From assembly GCF_005047355.1 (NCBI RefSeq), contig NZ_SUMC01000064.1, positions 1 through 44,778 of the forward strand: 44,778 nucleotides of DNA, given 5' to 3'. The position numbers and the translations under genes are program-made. The stretch comes from Actinacidiphila oryziradicis. Its GTDB lineage: Bacteria > Actinomycetota > Actinomycetes > Streptomycetales > Streptomycetaceae. The notes under the pieces are model-generated. The model searched no databases. It saw nothing but the letters and a program-made list of their open reading frames with translations, and was not told where the DNA came from. Below are positions 1-7,369 of the stretch, in pieces. Position 1 is the stretch's first letter; each line of letters starts with the position of its first letter.

Positions 1-177
1 ACCTGCTCCGGCGGCGCGCAGCCGGTCATGGCCCCGGCGTTCACGCAGCTGGGACTCCTGCCCGGCCACCCACGGCTCGGCCAACTCCGCGATCAGCTTG
101 CCGAGGCGACGGCGCGGGATCCCGGTGTAGATACGATGGCTCAAGGCCGTGCGGGCCCCTCTTGACGTCACAATCAT
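1..177 (-). pseudogene. IS5-type transposase, N-terminal part (cut by window edge)
   Basis: Reading leftwards from an ATG at 177, the frame gives about 59 residues that run off the window edge, including RIYTGIPRRRLGKLIAEL and a basic, Arg-rich stretch. This resembles the N-terminus of Streptomyces transposase-family proteins. No catalytic residues lie in the visible part, so intactness cannot be judged. It is listed as a fragment because its right side has no recognisable terminal repeat and is followed by unrelated DNA. Confidence 0.5.
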
Positions 178-348
178 GATCGTCTCGCACGGCCGTTTGC
201 ATGCTCAGACCGGGGTCTCAGCTACCGCGCACGACGTCGTTACCGGCCTTCCGGAACGCGAAACCCCTGCTGATCACCGTCCCTCAAACCGAGCCGTACC
301 CTTCTTAATTTGACAAGCCCTGCACCGAGGCAAGCCCTACGGCGGCCG

Positions 349-795
349 TCAGAACGGCCACCACGGCAGGTGACCGCCCGGGCACCTGCTCGGCAGGTAG
401 TTGCCCGGGTCCATGCCGTTGTTGACGGAGAAATCGATGGCGAACAGCAGAGCGCAGAGCGCAAGGGCGCCCAGCAGACCGACCGCCGTGCGGCTCCAGC
501 GCCCCTGGAGGGAGCAGGCGCGCCCGGCGAGGAGGTGCCCCGCGACGAAGGCGGCGCCGTAGACCAGGACCCGCAGCAGGAGCAGCGGCAACCACACCGC
601 CTGTCCGTCGTTGGGCGCGTAGTAGGCGCCCGGTGCCTCGTTGCTGCAGTACGTCCAGGTGTTCACCAGCGCACCGCTGAGGAGGAGCGAGCAGACGACG
701 CCCGCTAGCAGGCCGCCGAACACCAGCAGGCATCCCACCCTGCTGCCGCTCCTCGGTGAATCGAAGCTGGCCGGGTTCATGGTGGCCCGGTTCAT
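349..795 (-). CDS. Small multi-pass membrane protein, unknown function
   Basis: The frame encodes 148 residues. The ATG at 795 is preceded by an AGAGG-type ribosome site; a second in-frame ATG lies five codons downstream. Three hydrophobic segments are visible, at about residues 19-44, 67-90 and 103-124, with a Pro/Gly-rich C-terminus after the last one. I recognise no domain. The gene stands alone, transcribed away from the terminator at 872-916. Codon use is typical of the window, which favours a real gene. Confidence 0.7.
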   Translation of the reverse strand: MNRATMNPASFDSPRSGSRVGCLLVFGGLLAGVVCSLLLSGALVNTWTYCSNEAPGAYYAPNDGQAVWLPLLLLRVLVYGAAFVAGHLLAGRACSLQGRWSRTAVGLLGALALCALLFAIDFSVNNGMDPGNYLPSRCPGGHLPWWPF

Positions 796-871
796 GGTGC
801 ACGCCTCTCAGGCAGGTTGTGACGGACGTCCGGATCCGCAGTGATCGTACGGCAGCGGTTCACAGCGAAGG

Positions 872-916
872 GCCGGGTGACGGCCCACCGGATCACTCGG
901 TGGGCCGTCACCCGGC
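872..916. terminator. Strong hairpin, probable terminator
   Basis: A 19-bp perfect stem (872-890 pairing with 898-916) encloses a 7-base loop. It lies 14 bases past the stop codon of the toxin-44 remnant on the minus strand, so it most likely terminated that gene. There is no U-tract, as is common in Streptomyces. Confidence 0.8.
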
Positions 917-929
917 GGTCAGCATCAGA

Positions 930-1338
930 TCAGCCGCTGGACAGGCCGATCGGGCTGTTGGGCAGGTCACCTCCCTGCCAGTCCGACCCGGACGGGGGAG
1001 CCGTCAGGCTCGACGGGTAGGACTGGTACTCGGAGTACGCGGCGAGCTGCGACAGGTGTGCGTTGATCTCGTCGTCGATCGCCTGCGGAGTCAGCCGGTC
1101 CGGCTTGTAGTGGGCGTACAGGTCGATGCCTATTTGCCGGCCGATCCAGTTCCCCGGGGTGTTCGTCTGGGCGGCCCAGGCGTTGAGTTCCGCACCGTGC
1201 TGGAGGTCGCCCGCGCTGAACCCGGCAGCCTGGCCGACGTAGCCGTAGGAGATGTTCGCCCAGATGTTGTAGTAGCTGCACGTTCGGGTTCTCGTTGAAC
1301 CTCGTGTAGCCGGGGATCTCGCCCTGCTTGCTCGGCAT
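930..1338 (-). pseudogene. Polymorphic toxin type 44 domain remnant
   Basis: The C-terminal part reads YNIWANISYGYVGQAAGF followed by an Ala/Gln-rich helix and IGIDLYAHY, the pattern of the bacterial toxin 44 domain found at the C-termini of polymorphic toxins. The upstream portion (GEIPGYTRFNENPNV) lies in a different frame, so there is a frameshift near position 1275 and no usable start. The N-terminal delivery region is absent. An extra tail after the domain ends at a stop at 930, followed by a strong hairpin. The family assignment is by pattern; loss of function is inferred from the frameshift and truncation. Confidence 0.6.
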
Positions 1339-1424
1339 GCCCTGCAGGAGGGTTCATGCCGTCCGCTACCGCGACGCCTCGCACTCGCAGCATGATCACT
1401 GTCCCTCAAACCGAGCCGCACCCA

Positions 1425-1845
1425 TACCGGATCGCCCCGGAACACCCCGACCCGGCGCCGATTGAGGACTGTTACGCCGGGCTGGTGTGGGTCGCGAAGA
1501 ACGCGGCCGACCTGGCCATCGCCCCCGAGCGGCTGATGGTCGTGGGGGGCAGCGCGGGCGGCGGGCTGGCGGCGGGATGCGCACTGCTTGCCCGCGACCG
1601 TGATTTCCCCCGGCTCAGTCACCAGATCCTGGTCTGTCCGATGTTCGACGATCGCTTCGAGACGCACAGCAGCCGCATGCTCGACAACGGCGAAGGCATC
1701 TGGGACCGGCACAACATCCTCTTCGGCTGGACCGCCCTGCTCGGTGACCGGCGCGGCGGGCCCGATGTCTCCGCCTATGCCGCGCCGGCTCGGGCGGAGG
1801 ACCTCGCCGGGCTGCCTCGCACCTATATCGACGTCGGCTCCTCTG
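1425..1845 (+). pseudogene. HSL-family alpha/beta hydrolase fragment
   Basis: The segment reads YRIAPEHPDPAPIEDCYAGL and then VVGGSAGGGLAAG, the nucleophile elbow of hormone-sensitive-lipase-type esterases. The oxyanion HGGG strand that should precede it is missing. After YIDVGSS the homology stops, so the catalytic Asp and His region is lost. The remaining centre of about 140 residues cannot form the full fold. The 5' boundary coincides with a short sequence repeated at 271-301. Confidence 0.65.
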
Positions 1846-1997
1846 GGCTTCTGGGCCTTCGGCGAGTTCCGGGACGGCCATCTGCACCACGCCGGCTACC
1901 GCTTCACCCGCCGCTGACCAAGCCACCTCACGTCTTCGCCCGGCCGATCGCACACCTTCCGTGCGATCGGCCGCCCCATGCCCTCCCCGGAGTTCTC

Positions 1998-2447
1998 GTG
2001 CCCCATCCCCCTGTCACCTCCCGGCACCCGGCCAAGGCCGCCGTACCGGGCACGCCCTCTGACTGGGCCCCCACCACCGCGACGATCGCGTTGCTGTCCT
2101 CGCTCGGTGTCCTGATCGTCGGGCAGATGTACACCGTCCTGGCCCTGCTCCACCACATGGCCCTCTCTTTGAAGACCACACCGGAGCAGGTCACCTGGAC
2201 CGCCACCGCGTTCGGCTTCGCCTACGCCGCCGGATTCCTCATCGCCGGCCCCCTCACCGACCGGTACGGGCCACGCGCGGTAATGGCCGCCGGACTGGTG
2301 GCGGCATGTTCATCGGCGCCAGCCTGGGACCACAACTGGCCGGCACCTCACCGACCAGGGCTTCGGCACCATCCTGCGCGCCGCCGCGGGCTTGTCCTGG
2401 GCGCCGTCCTTGCACTGCCGGCCCTGCGCCACCAGCACCCCGAGTAA
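1998..2447 (+). pseudogene. MFS transporter remnant
   Basis: A GTG at 1998 begins a Pro-rich cytosolic lead and then TM1 (about IALLSSLGVLIVGQMYTVLA), TM2 and the loop-2/3 motif GPLTDRYGPRAV of major facilitator transporters. Beyond about position 2310 the reading switches frame several times. Pieces such as GASLGPQLAG, LTDQGFGTILRAAAG and a terminal ALPALRHQHPE occur in different frames before a stop at 2447. Most of the 12-helix protein is deleted. It ends just before a strong bidirectional hairpin. Confidence 0.6.
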
Positions 2448-2460
2448 CCGCTGCTCCGTA

Positions 2461-2502
2461 CGCGTGAGCCCATCGCACCGTGGGGTGCGATGGGCTCACG
2501 TG
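2461..2502. terminator. Bidirectional terminator hairpin
   Basis: A 17-bp perfect stem (2463-2479 with 2484-2500) has a 4-base loop. It sits between the convergent MFS remnant and the XRE regulator and would serve both strands. Confidence 0.85.
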
Positions 2503-2524
2503 CATAAGGCTCTGCCCCGGGGGG

Positions 2525-3367
2525 TTACTGCTCCGGGGCGGTCTCCTGGTGGTGGGTGGCATGGAGGCTGCCGAGCAGGGAGAGCGCCTGGGCGCTCGGG
2601 CTTCCCGGTTCGGCGTGGTAGATCACCAGCTGCTGGCCCGGCGCGCCGCGGACGTCGAAGGTCTGATAGGTGAGATTGAGGTGTCCGATGTCGGGGTGGA
2701 GGAGCTCCTTGCCGTCACGGGACTTCCCGTGCACGGTGTGCGAGGACCACAGGGCGGCGAACTCCTCGCTCTCCTCGGTCAGGGTGCCGACGAGGTCGTG
2801 CAGGCGCGAATAGTGCGGGTCCAGGCCCGTGGCGTGGCGCAATCCGGCGACGACTGCCTTCGCTGCCCGTTCCCACTGGCTGAAGAAGCTCCGCGCGGCA
2901 GGGTCGAGGAAGGTCATGCGGGCCATGTTGTCCATGTTCTCGAACGGTGAGAACAGGGCGTCGGCCAGCGCGTTCGAGGCCAGGAAGTCGTTGGCCGGGT
3001 TCAGGACGAACGCCGCGGCGTTCGGGTATCCGTCCAGCAGCTGCCGCAGCGCAATACTCACCGCTTCTTTCGGCTGGGGGCGCTCACCTTCCGGTGCGGT
3101 GCCCGCCAGCCGGAACATGTGCTCCCGGGCTGCGTCGTCCATCAGCAGCGCGCTGCTGATGGATTCGAGGATCTGCGCGGAAGGGCTGCGCTCGCGGCCC
3201 TGTTCCAGGCGTGCGTAGTAGTCGCTGTTCATGCCGGCGAGGACGGCGACCTCCTCCCGTCGCAGCCCCGCCACCCGGCGGGCGCCGTAGGAGGCGAGCC
3301 CAACGTCGTCAGGGCGCAGACGGGCGCGGTGGGCGCGCAGGAAATCTCCGAGATCGTTGCTGGTCAC
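2525..3367 (-). CDS. XRE-family regulator with MmyB-like ligand domain
   Basis: The 280-residue protein has an N-terminal helix-turn-helix (about residues 8-65, including VAGLRREEVAVLAGMNSDYYARLEQG). A C-terminal MmyB-like sensor domain follows (about 105-270, with VLNPANDFLASNALADALF and a conserved AAxxVVxxLR helix). Such regulators usually repress an adjacent, divergent oxidoreductase gene. Here the Atu4866-SDR pair starts 128 bp away on the other strand, so it is the likely target. The start is a GTG with a purine-rich run immediately in front of it, which is unusually close for a ribosome site. It terminates at the 2461-2502 hairpin. Confidence 0.9.
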   Translation of the reverse strand: MTSNDLGDFLRAHRARLRPDDVGLASYGARRVAGLRREEVAVLAGMNSDYYARLEQGRERSPSAQILESISSALLMDDAAREHMFRLAGTAPEGERPQPKEAVSIALRQLLDGYPNAAAFVLNPANDFLASNALADALFSPFENMDNMARMTFLDPAARSFFSQWERAAKAVVAGLRHATGLDPHYSRLHDLVGTLTEESEEFAALWSSHTVHGKSRDGKELLHPDIGHLNLTYQTFDVRGAPGQQLVIYHAEPGSPSAQALSLLGSLHATHHQETAPEQ

Positions 3368-3494
3368 CCCTTCAGGCTAAGCCGCACCCTGCCCCGCGTG
3401 CCTGGGTGCGCCGTACCCAGGCACGACTCGTCCTGGCTCCCCTTTCCGGGCGCGCCCAGGCTGGTGGTCACCACCCGGACACGAGAAGGAGCGC

Positions 3495-3788
3495 ATGGTG
3501 AGCAACCAGTCGAGCCCGCCGCAGGCAGCCCTCAGGCGAAGAACCGATGATGCGGATGTGGTCGGGATGTGGGTGACCGCGGACGGGCACATCCGCCAGG
3601 AACTGCGCGCGGACGGCCGCTACGACGAGGCCCGCGGAAAGCGCCGCAGCGCCTACACCGGCCGCTACACCGTGACCGGTAACCACCTCGACTACGTCGA
3701 CGACACCGGCTTCACCGCCACTGGAGACATCCGCGACGGTGTGCTCTTCCACGAACACCTCGTCCTGTACAAGGAAGACCAGGCATGA
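3495..3788 (+). CDS. Atu4866-domain small protein
   Basis: The 97-residue protein matches the Atu4866 pattern: VVGMWVTADGHIRQELRADG, an Arg-rich YTGRYTVTG strand, and a terminal strand with FHEHLVLYKE. The family is a small beta-barrel fold of unknown biochemical role, often encoded beside SDR oxidoreductases. The ATG at 3495 follows GAAGGAG with good spacing. Its stop overlaps the start of the next gene by four bases (ATGA), so the two are translationally coupled and presumably act together. Confidence 0.85.
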   Translation: MVSNQSSPPQAALRRRTDDADVVGMWVTADGHIRQELRADGRYDEARGKRRSAYTGRYTVTGNHLDYVDDTGFTATGDIRDGVLFHEHLVLYKEDQA

Positions 3789-4642
3789 CACCGACACACA
3801 AGACCTTCTTGATCACCGGCGTCAGCAGCGGCCTCGGCCGCGCCTTCGCCACCGGCGCCCTGGAAGCCGGCCACACCGTCGTCGGCACCGTCCGCAACGA
3901 CGTTGACGCGACCGCTTTCACCGTCCTGCACCCGCAACGCGCTCACGCACGCATCCTCGATGTCACCGACGACGAAGCCGTCCTCGCCGTGGTGGGCGAG
4001 GTGGAGAAAACTGTCGGTCCTATCGACGTGCTGATCGCGAACGCGGGCTACGGCCTGGAGGGGACCTTCGAGGAGACGCCCCTGGCCGACCTACGCGCCC
4101 AGTTCGACGTCAACGTCTTCGGCGCCGCAGCCACCGTCCAAGCCGTCCTGCCCTTCATGCGGAGGCGCCGCCGCGGACACATCCTGGCCGTCACCTCCAT
4201 GGGCGGCCTGGCCAGCTTCCCCGGCGTCTCCGCCTACTGCGGCAGCAAGTACGCCCTCGAAGGCATCCTCGAAGCCGTCGGCAAGGAAATCGCCGCCTTC
4301 AACATCCACGTCACCGCCATCGAACCCGGCTCCTTCCGCACCGACTGGGCGGGGCGCTCGATGATCCGCGCACCGCGCACCATCTCCGACTACGACGACC
4401 TCTTCGAACCCCTCCGCGCTGCCCGCCAACAGGCCAGCGGACGGCAGCTCGGCGATCCGGCCAGGGCAGCCGCCGCCGTCCTGCATATCCTCGACACACC
4501 GAACCCTCCCGCCCATCTCGTCCTAGGCTCCGACGCGCTACGTCTGATCCGCGCCGGACGCGACGCCGTCGACAGTGATCTGGACACCTGGGAAGGCCTC
4601 GCCCGCTCCACCGACTTTCCCCAGGACAACGACCCGAGCTAG
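3785..4642 (+). CDS. SDR-family NAD(P)-dependent oxidoreductase
   Basis: This 285-residue classical short-chain dehydrogenase has the TGxxxGxG nucleotide loop (TGVSSGLG, residues 11-18), NAG at 86-88, Ser138, and the Tyr151-x3-Lys155 catalytic pair in SAYCGSK. The sequence is of the type annotated as oxidoreductase, SDR family, with a PGSFRTDW loop after the active site. The substrate cannot be told. It is coupled to the Atu4866 gene and divergent from the XRE regulator, forming a regulator-target module. A hairpin at 4751-4780 follows about 110 bp downstream. Confidence 0.92.
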   Translation: MTPTHKTFLITGVSSGLGRAFATGALEAGHTVVGTVRNDVDATAFTVLHPQRAHARILDVTDDEAVLAVVGEVEKTVGPIDVLIANAGYGLEGTFEETPLADLRAQFDVNVFGAAATVQAVLPFMRRRRRGHILAVTSMGGLASFPGVSAYCGSKYALEGILEAVGKEIAAFNIHVTAIEPGSFRTDWAGRSMIRAPRTISDYDDLFEPLRAARQQASGRQLGDPARAAAAVLHILDTPNPPAHLVLGSDALRLIRAGRDAVDSDLDTWEGLARSTDFPQDNDPS

Positions 4643-4750
4643 TGGACGGCCCCGCCCGGAACGGAAACGGGGAACAGGCAGGAGCCGGACCTCGGGCCGC
4701 AGAACACCCGGGCCCGACCATGGCCGACCGAACCGCCACTCCAACGGCAA

Positions 4751-4780
4751 CAGCCCCGACGCCGGGCGGCGTCGGGGCTG
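4751..4780. terminator. Terminator after the SDR gene
   Basis: A 13-bp perfect GC-rich stem (4751-4763 with 4768-4780) has a GGGC loop. It lies downstream of the SDR stop and just before the IS6-type element. Confidence 0.85.
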
Positions 4781-4814
4781 TCACCTGCACAAGTCCGCCG
4801 TGGGGCGGCCGGAC

Positions 4815-5677
4815 GGCGCTGTCACGTTGGCTGACCAGGTGGGATGATCTTCGTGTTGATCATGCTGGGAAGGGGGTAGCTGGTGTCGTCTGTGCCGCCG
4901 TCGTACAGGGGTCACCGGTACCCGGTCGAGGTGATCTCCCACTGCGTGTGGCTGTACTTCCGCTTCCCTCTGTCCCACCGCGAGGTCGAGGAGCTGATGC
5001 TCCAGCGCGGTGTGACCGTCTCCTACGAGACGGTCCGGCGGTGGTGTCTGAAGTTCGGGCAGGTCTACGCCGACGGGCTGCGCCGTCGCCGGCCGCGGCC
5101 CGGTGACAAGTGGCATCTGGACGAGGTGTTCATCAAGGTCAACGGCGAGCGGCACTACCTGTGGCGGGCTGTGGACCAGGACGGCAATGTGCTCGACGTC
5201 CTGGTCCAGTCCCGGCGTGACGCGAAGGCCGCCAAGCGGTTCATGGCCAAGCTCATGAAAAAGCAGTGCCGGGTCCCGCGAGTGCTGGTCACCGACAAGC
5301 TGAAGAGCTACGGCGCCGCCCACCGGGATCTGATGCGCTCGGTCGAGCACCGCGCGCACAAGGGACTGAACAACCGGGCCGAGAACTCCCACCAGCCCAC
5401 CCGGCAGCGCAAACGTGCCATGAAGGGCTTCCGCTCGCCCGGCGCAGCCCAGAGGTTCCTGTCCGCGTTCAGCGGCATCTCACCCCACTTCCGGCCCCAC
5501 CGCCACCTCATGACCGCCCCCGAACACTGCCTGGAGATGACCATCCGCTTCACCATCTGGGACCAGACCACCGGCGCCGCCGGCCAGCCCACCACGGCCT
5601 GAACACAGGCCCGGACCGCGGGCCACATGCCCCGACGCACCATCAGACACCCAGACACCCGACAACGTGACAGCGCC
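4815..5677. mobile_element. IS6-type insertion sequence, apparently complete
   Basis: The element is 863 bp, bounded by 15-bp perfect inverted repeats (GGCGCTGTCACGTTG at 4815-4829 and its complement at 5663-5677), and contains one transposase gene. The 8 bases outside each end do not match, so the target duplication expected for this family is absent. That suggests recombination after insertion or arrival as part of a composite structure. Confidence 0.85.
4883..5602 (+). CDS. IS6-family transposase
   Basis: This 239-residue DDE transposase has an N-terminal helix-turn-helix (about residues 25-60, LSHREVEELMLQRGVTVSYETVRRW). The three catalytic residues are visible in KWHLDEVF, LVTDKLKSYG and NNRAENSHQPTR. 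The length is normal for the family and there is no frameshift, so it may be active. The GTG start at 4883 follows a GGGGG-rich stretch about 7 bases away. It encodes the enzyme for its own element, which in this family typically transposes by cointegration. Confidence 0.93.
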   Translation: MSSVPPSYRGHRYPVEVISHCVWLYFRFPLSHREVEELMLQRGVTVSYETVRRWCLKFGQVYADGLRRRRPRPGDKWHLDEVFIKVNGERHYLWRAVDQDGNVLDVLVQSRRDAKAAKRFMAKLMKKQCRVPRVLVTDKLKSYGAAHRDLMRSVEHRAHKGLNNRAENSHQPTRQRKRAMKGFRSPGAAQRFLSAFSGISPHFRPHRHLMTAPEHCLEMTIRFTIWDQTTGAAGQPTTA

Positions 5678-5729
5678 CATTGGAGAACTCCCGCCACGGC
5701 CCACACGAGGTCACCGCGCCATGAGATGT

Positions 5730-5789
5730 AGAACGTTCTGTCTTGACAGTGTCGAGCGACAATGCAAAGATACCCTGGACAGAACGTTC
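5730..5789 (+). promoter_or_regulatory. Promoter with paired GAACGTTC operators (flavoprotein gene)
   Basis: GAACGTTC occurs at 5731-5738 and 5782-5789. TTGACA (5743-5748) begins four bases after the first copy. A plausible -10 (AAAGAT or AAGATA) lies 17-18 bases further on, so the second copy falls at or just past the start of transcription. The same arrangement recurs at 22708-22764 and 25119-25181. Binding by a dimeric repressor is inferred from the geometry. Confidence 0.75.
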
Positions 5790-5811
5790 GTTTCACACGT
5801 TAGGGTCCGAT

Positions 5812-6972
5812 GTGCCTTCCTACCCACAACCTTCCCTGGCCCCCGAGCACTTGCCCGAGCTGCTCCGTCCAGCGATCGAGAAATACCGCGACGAAGCCGA
5901 GGATCTCCGCAGGCTTCCGGACGGCCTCCTCGACCACTTGCGTGCCAACGGGGCGTTTCGTCTCAACACACCACGCGAGCTGGGTGGGTTCGAACTGCCG
6001 CTGGCCACGACCACGGCCCTGATCGAGCGGCTCGCGCGGATCGACGGCCCGACGGCCTGGATCGTGTGGAACCTCAACGTGGGCTTCACCGCCGCGCTTC
6101 TCAGTGAGGCGAGCGTGGAACGGGTATGGGCCGACGGCCCGGACCCGATGGTCGCGCACGGGGCCCAGCCAGGTCACCTGGTGCCGAGCGAAAACGGGTT
6201 CCGGCTCTCCGGTGAGTGGAAGCTCGTCAGTGGGGCCGATGCGGCCCAGTGGCTCGGGCTTCTGGCACTCGTCCTGGACGGCGGGCAGCCACGCATGACC
6301 GAGGCCGGCCCGGACTGGCGCTTCTGCCTGGTCCCCCGCTCGTCGGTGACGGTGCGAGACACCTGGCATACGACCGGCATGCGGGGCACGAACAGCAACA
6401 CGGTGATCGCCCAGGACGTACCAGTGACCGCCGACATGACGGTGGCGCCCGACGCGAGGGCTCGCATCGACCGCCAGCTCTACCGCGTGCCGCTGATCAA
6501 CCAGATCACCTCCGGGGGCGCGGCTGTGGTGCTGGGCATAGCCCGGGCGGCGATCGAGGAGATGGCGGAGCTGTCGCGCACCAAGATGGGGCCGGACGGC
6601 ATGCCGCTCGCGCAGCAGCCCCGAATCCAGGCTGCCTTCGGCCAGGCCAGCGCGAGGGCCGACGCCGCATCGGCGTTGCTGCTGTCCACGCTCGGCGGGC
6701 TGGATGCCGCCGCGGCCGCGGGCCGCCCCGCGACGGAGGCGGAGCGCGGCGCCGTACGGGGCGCGTACTCCCACGCGGGCGAGACCGCGCGCGCCGTGCT
6801 CACCTCAATGTACGAGCTCGGCAGCTCGACCGCCCTGTACGAGTCGAGCCGATTGGGCAGGCTGTTCCGCGACGGACACGCCGCAGCCCAGCACGCCATC
6901 CTGTCAACGGCCAACTACGAGCTGGCCGGGCGCACCGTCATCGGCATCCCCAGCGGCGACCCCACCCTCTGA
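5812..6972 (+). CDS. Acyl-CoA dehydrogenase-fold flavoprotein, possible flavin monooxygenase
   Basis: About 386 residues from a GTG at 5812, chosen because an upstream TTG at 5743 would lie inside the promoter. The N-terminal helical domain (to about 115) contains GAFRLNTPRELGGF. The middle beta domain contains GMRGTNS (about residue 190), and the C-terminal four-helix domain is Ala-rich. The TGMRGT loop is typical of the DszC/HsaA-like group of FMN-dependent monooxygenases that share the acyl-CoA dehydrogenase fold. No CoA-pathway gene is nearby, and the catalytic base of true dehydrogenases is not evident. It is controlled by the paired-operator promoter. The exact substrate is unknown. Confidence 0.8.
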   Translation: MPSYPQPSLAPEHLPELLRPAIEKYRDEAEDLRRLPDGLLDHLRANGAFRLNTPRELGGFELPLATTTALIERLARIDGPTAWIVWNLNVGFTAALLSEASVERVWADGPDPMVAHGAQPGHLVPSENGFRLSGEWKLVSGADAAQWLGLLALVLDGGQPRMTEAGPDWRFCLVPRSSVTVRDTWHTTGMRGTNSNTVIAQDVPVTADMTVAPDARARIDRQLYRVPLINQITSGGAAVVLGIARAAIEEMAELSRTKMGPDGMPLAQQPRIQAAFGQASARADAASALLLSTLGGLDAAAAAGRPATEAERGAVRGAYSHAGETARAVLTSMYELGSSTALYESSRLGRLFRDGHAAAQHAILSTANYELAGRTVIGIPSGDPTL

Positions 6973-7369
6973 GCTTGATCGCTCGGCCGGGATGTGTGCC
7001 CTGGCCCGGCGTCTTCTTGCCGAGAGCTTGAACCGGTCGGCTGAGCGGCACTTCGTGCCCGGTGCCGAGAGAGAAGGCGACCATGGCTGAGAGCATTCCG
7101 GATCCCCAACAGTGGAACCGGTGGACGAGTAGGTATCCCCACAGCCTGGCCCGGGATCTGGTCAAGGCCGACTACACCCTCAGCTCAGGCCGCCCTTCGT
7201 CTTCACTTCACAGCCCGGCGTGGTCACCCAGATTGTCTATGCGATGCTGAAGAGACGCCGCGCCTTGCAATCCTCTGCGCATCAGCGCTAATTGGCGCGG
7301 CTGTACGGGAATCTGCCTCCAAACCGGGGGTTCACAATTCGACGAGACAGCGGGAGACGGCCAGCATTC
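6973..7369. other. Intergenic region with short unrecognised coding-like scraps
   Basis: A short frame from ATG 7083 reads AESIPDPQQWNRW and then SLARDLVKADYTLSS. About 90 bases later, another frame reads PFVFTSQPGVVTQIVYAMLKRRRALQ before a stop near 7292. The two look like the ends of one or two deleted genes, but I do not recognise the family. No terminator was seen after the flavoprotein gene. Confidence 0.3.

Noticed and set aside
4815..5677. IS6 element as part of a composite transposon
   Set aside because: No second copy of the element is in the window and no target duplication is present.
5743..5811. TTG at 5743 as start of the flavoprotein gene
   Set aside because: The TTG is the first half of the TTGACA -35 box; the GTG at 5812 fits the promoter.
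5800..6774. 324-residue open frame on the minus strand
   Set aside because: Shadow of the flavoprotein gene; composition is His/Arg/Gly-rich and without domains.
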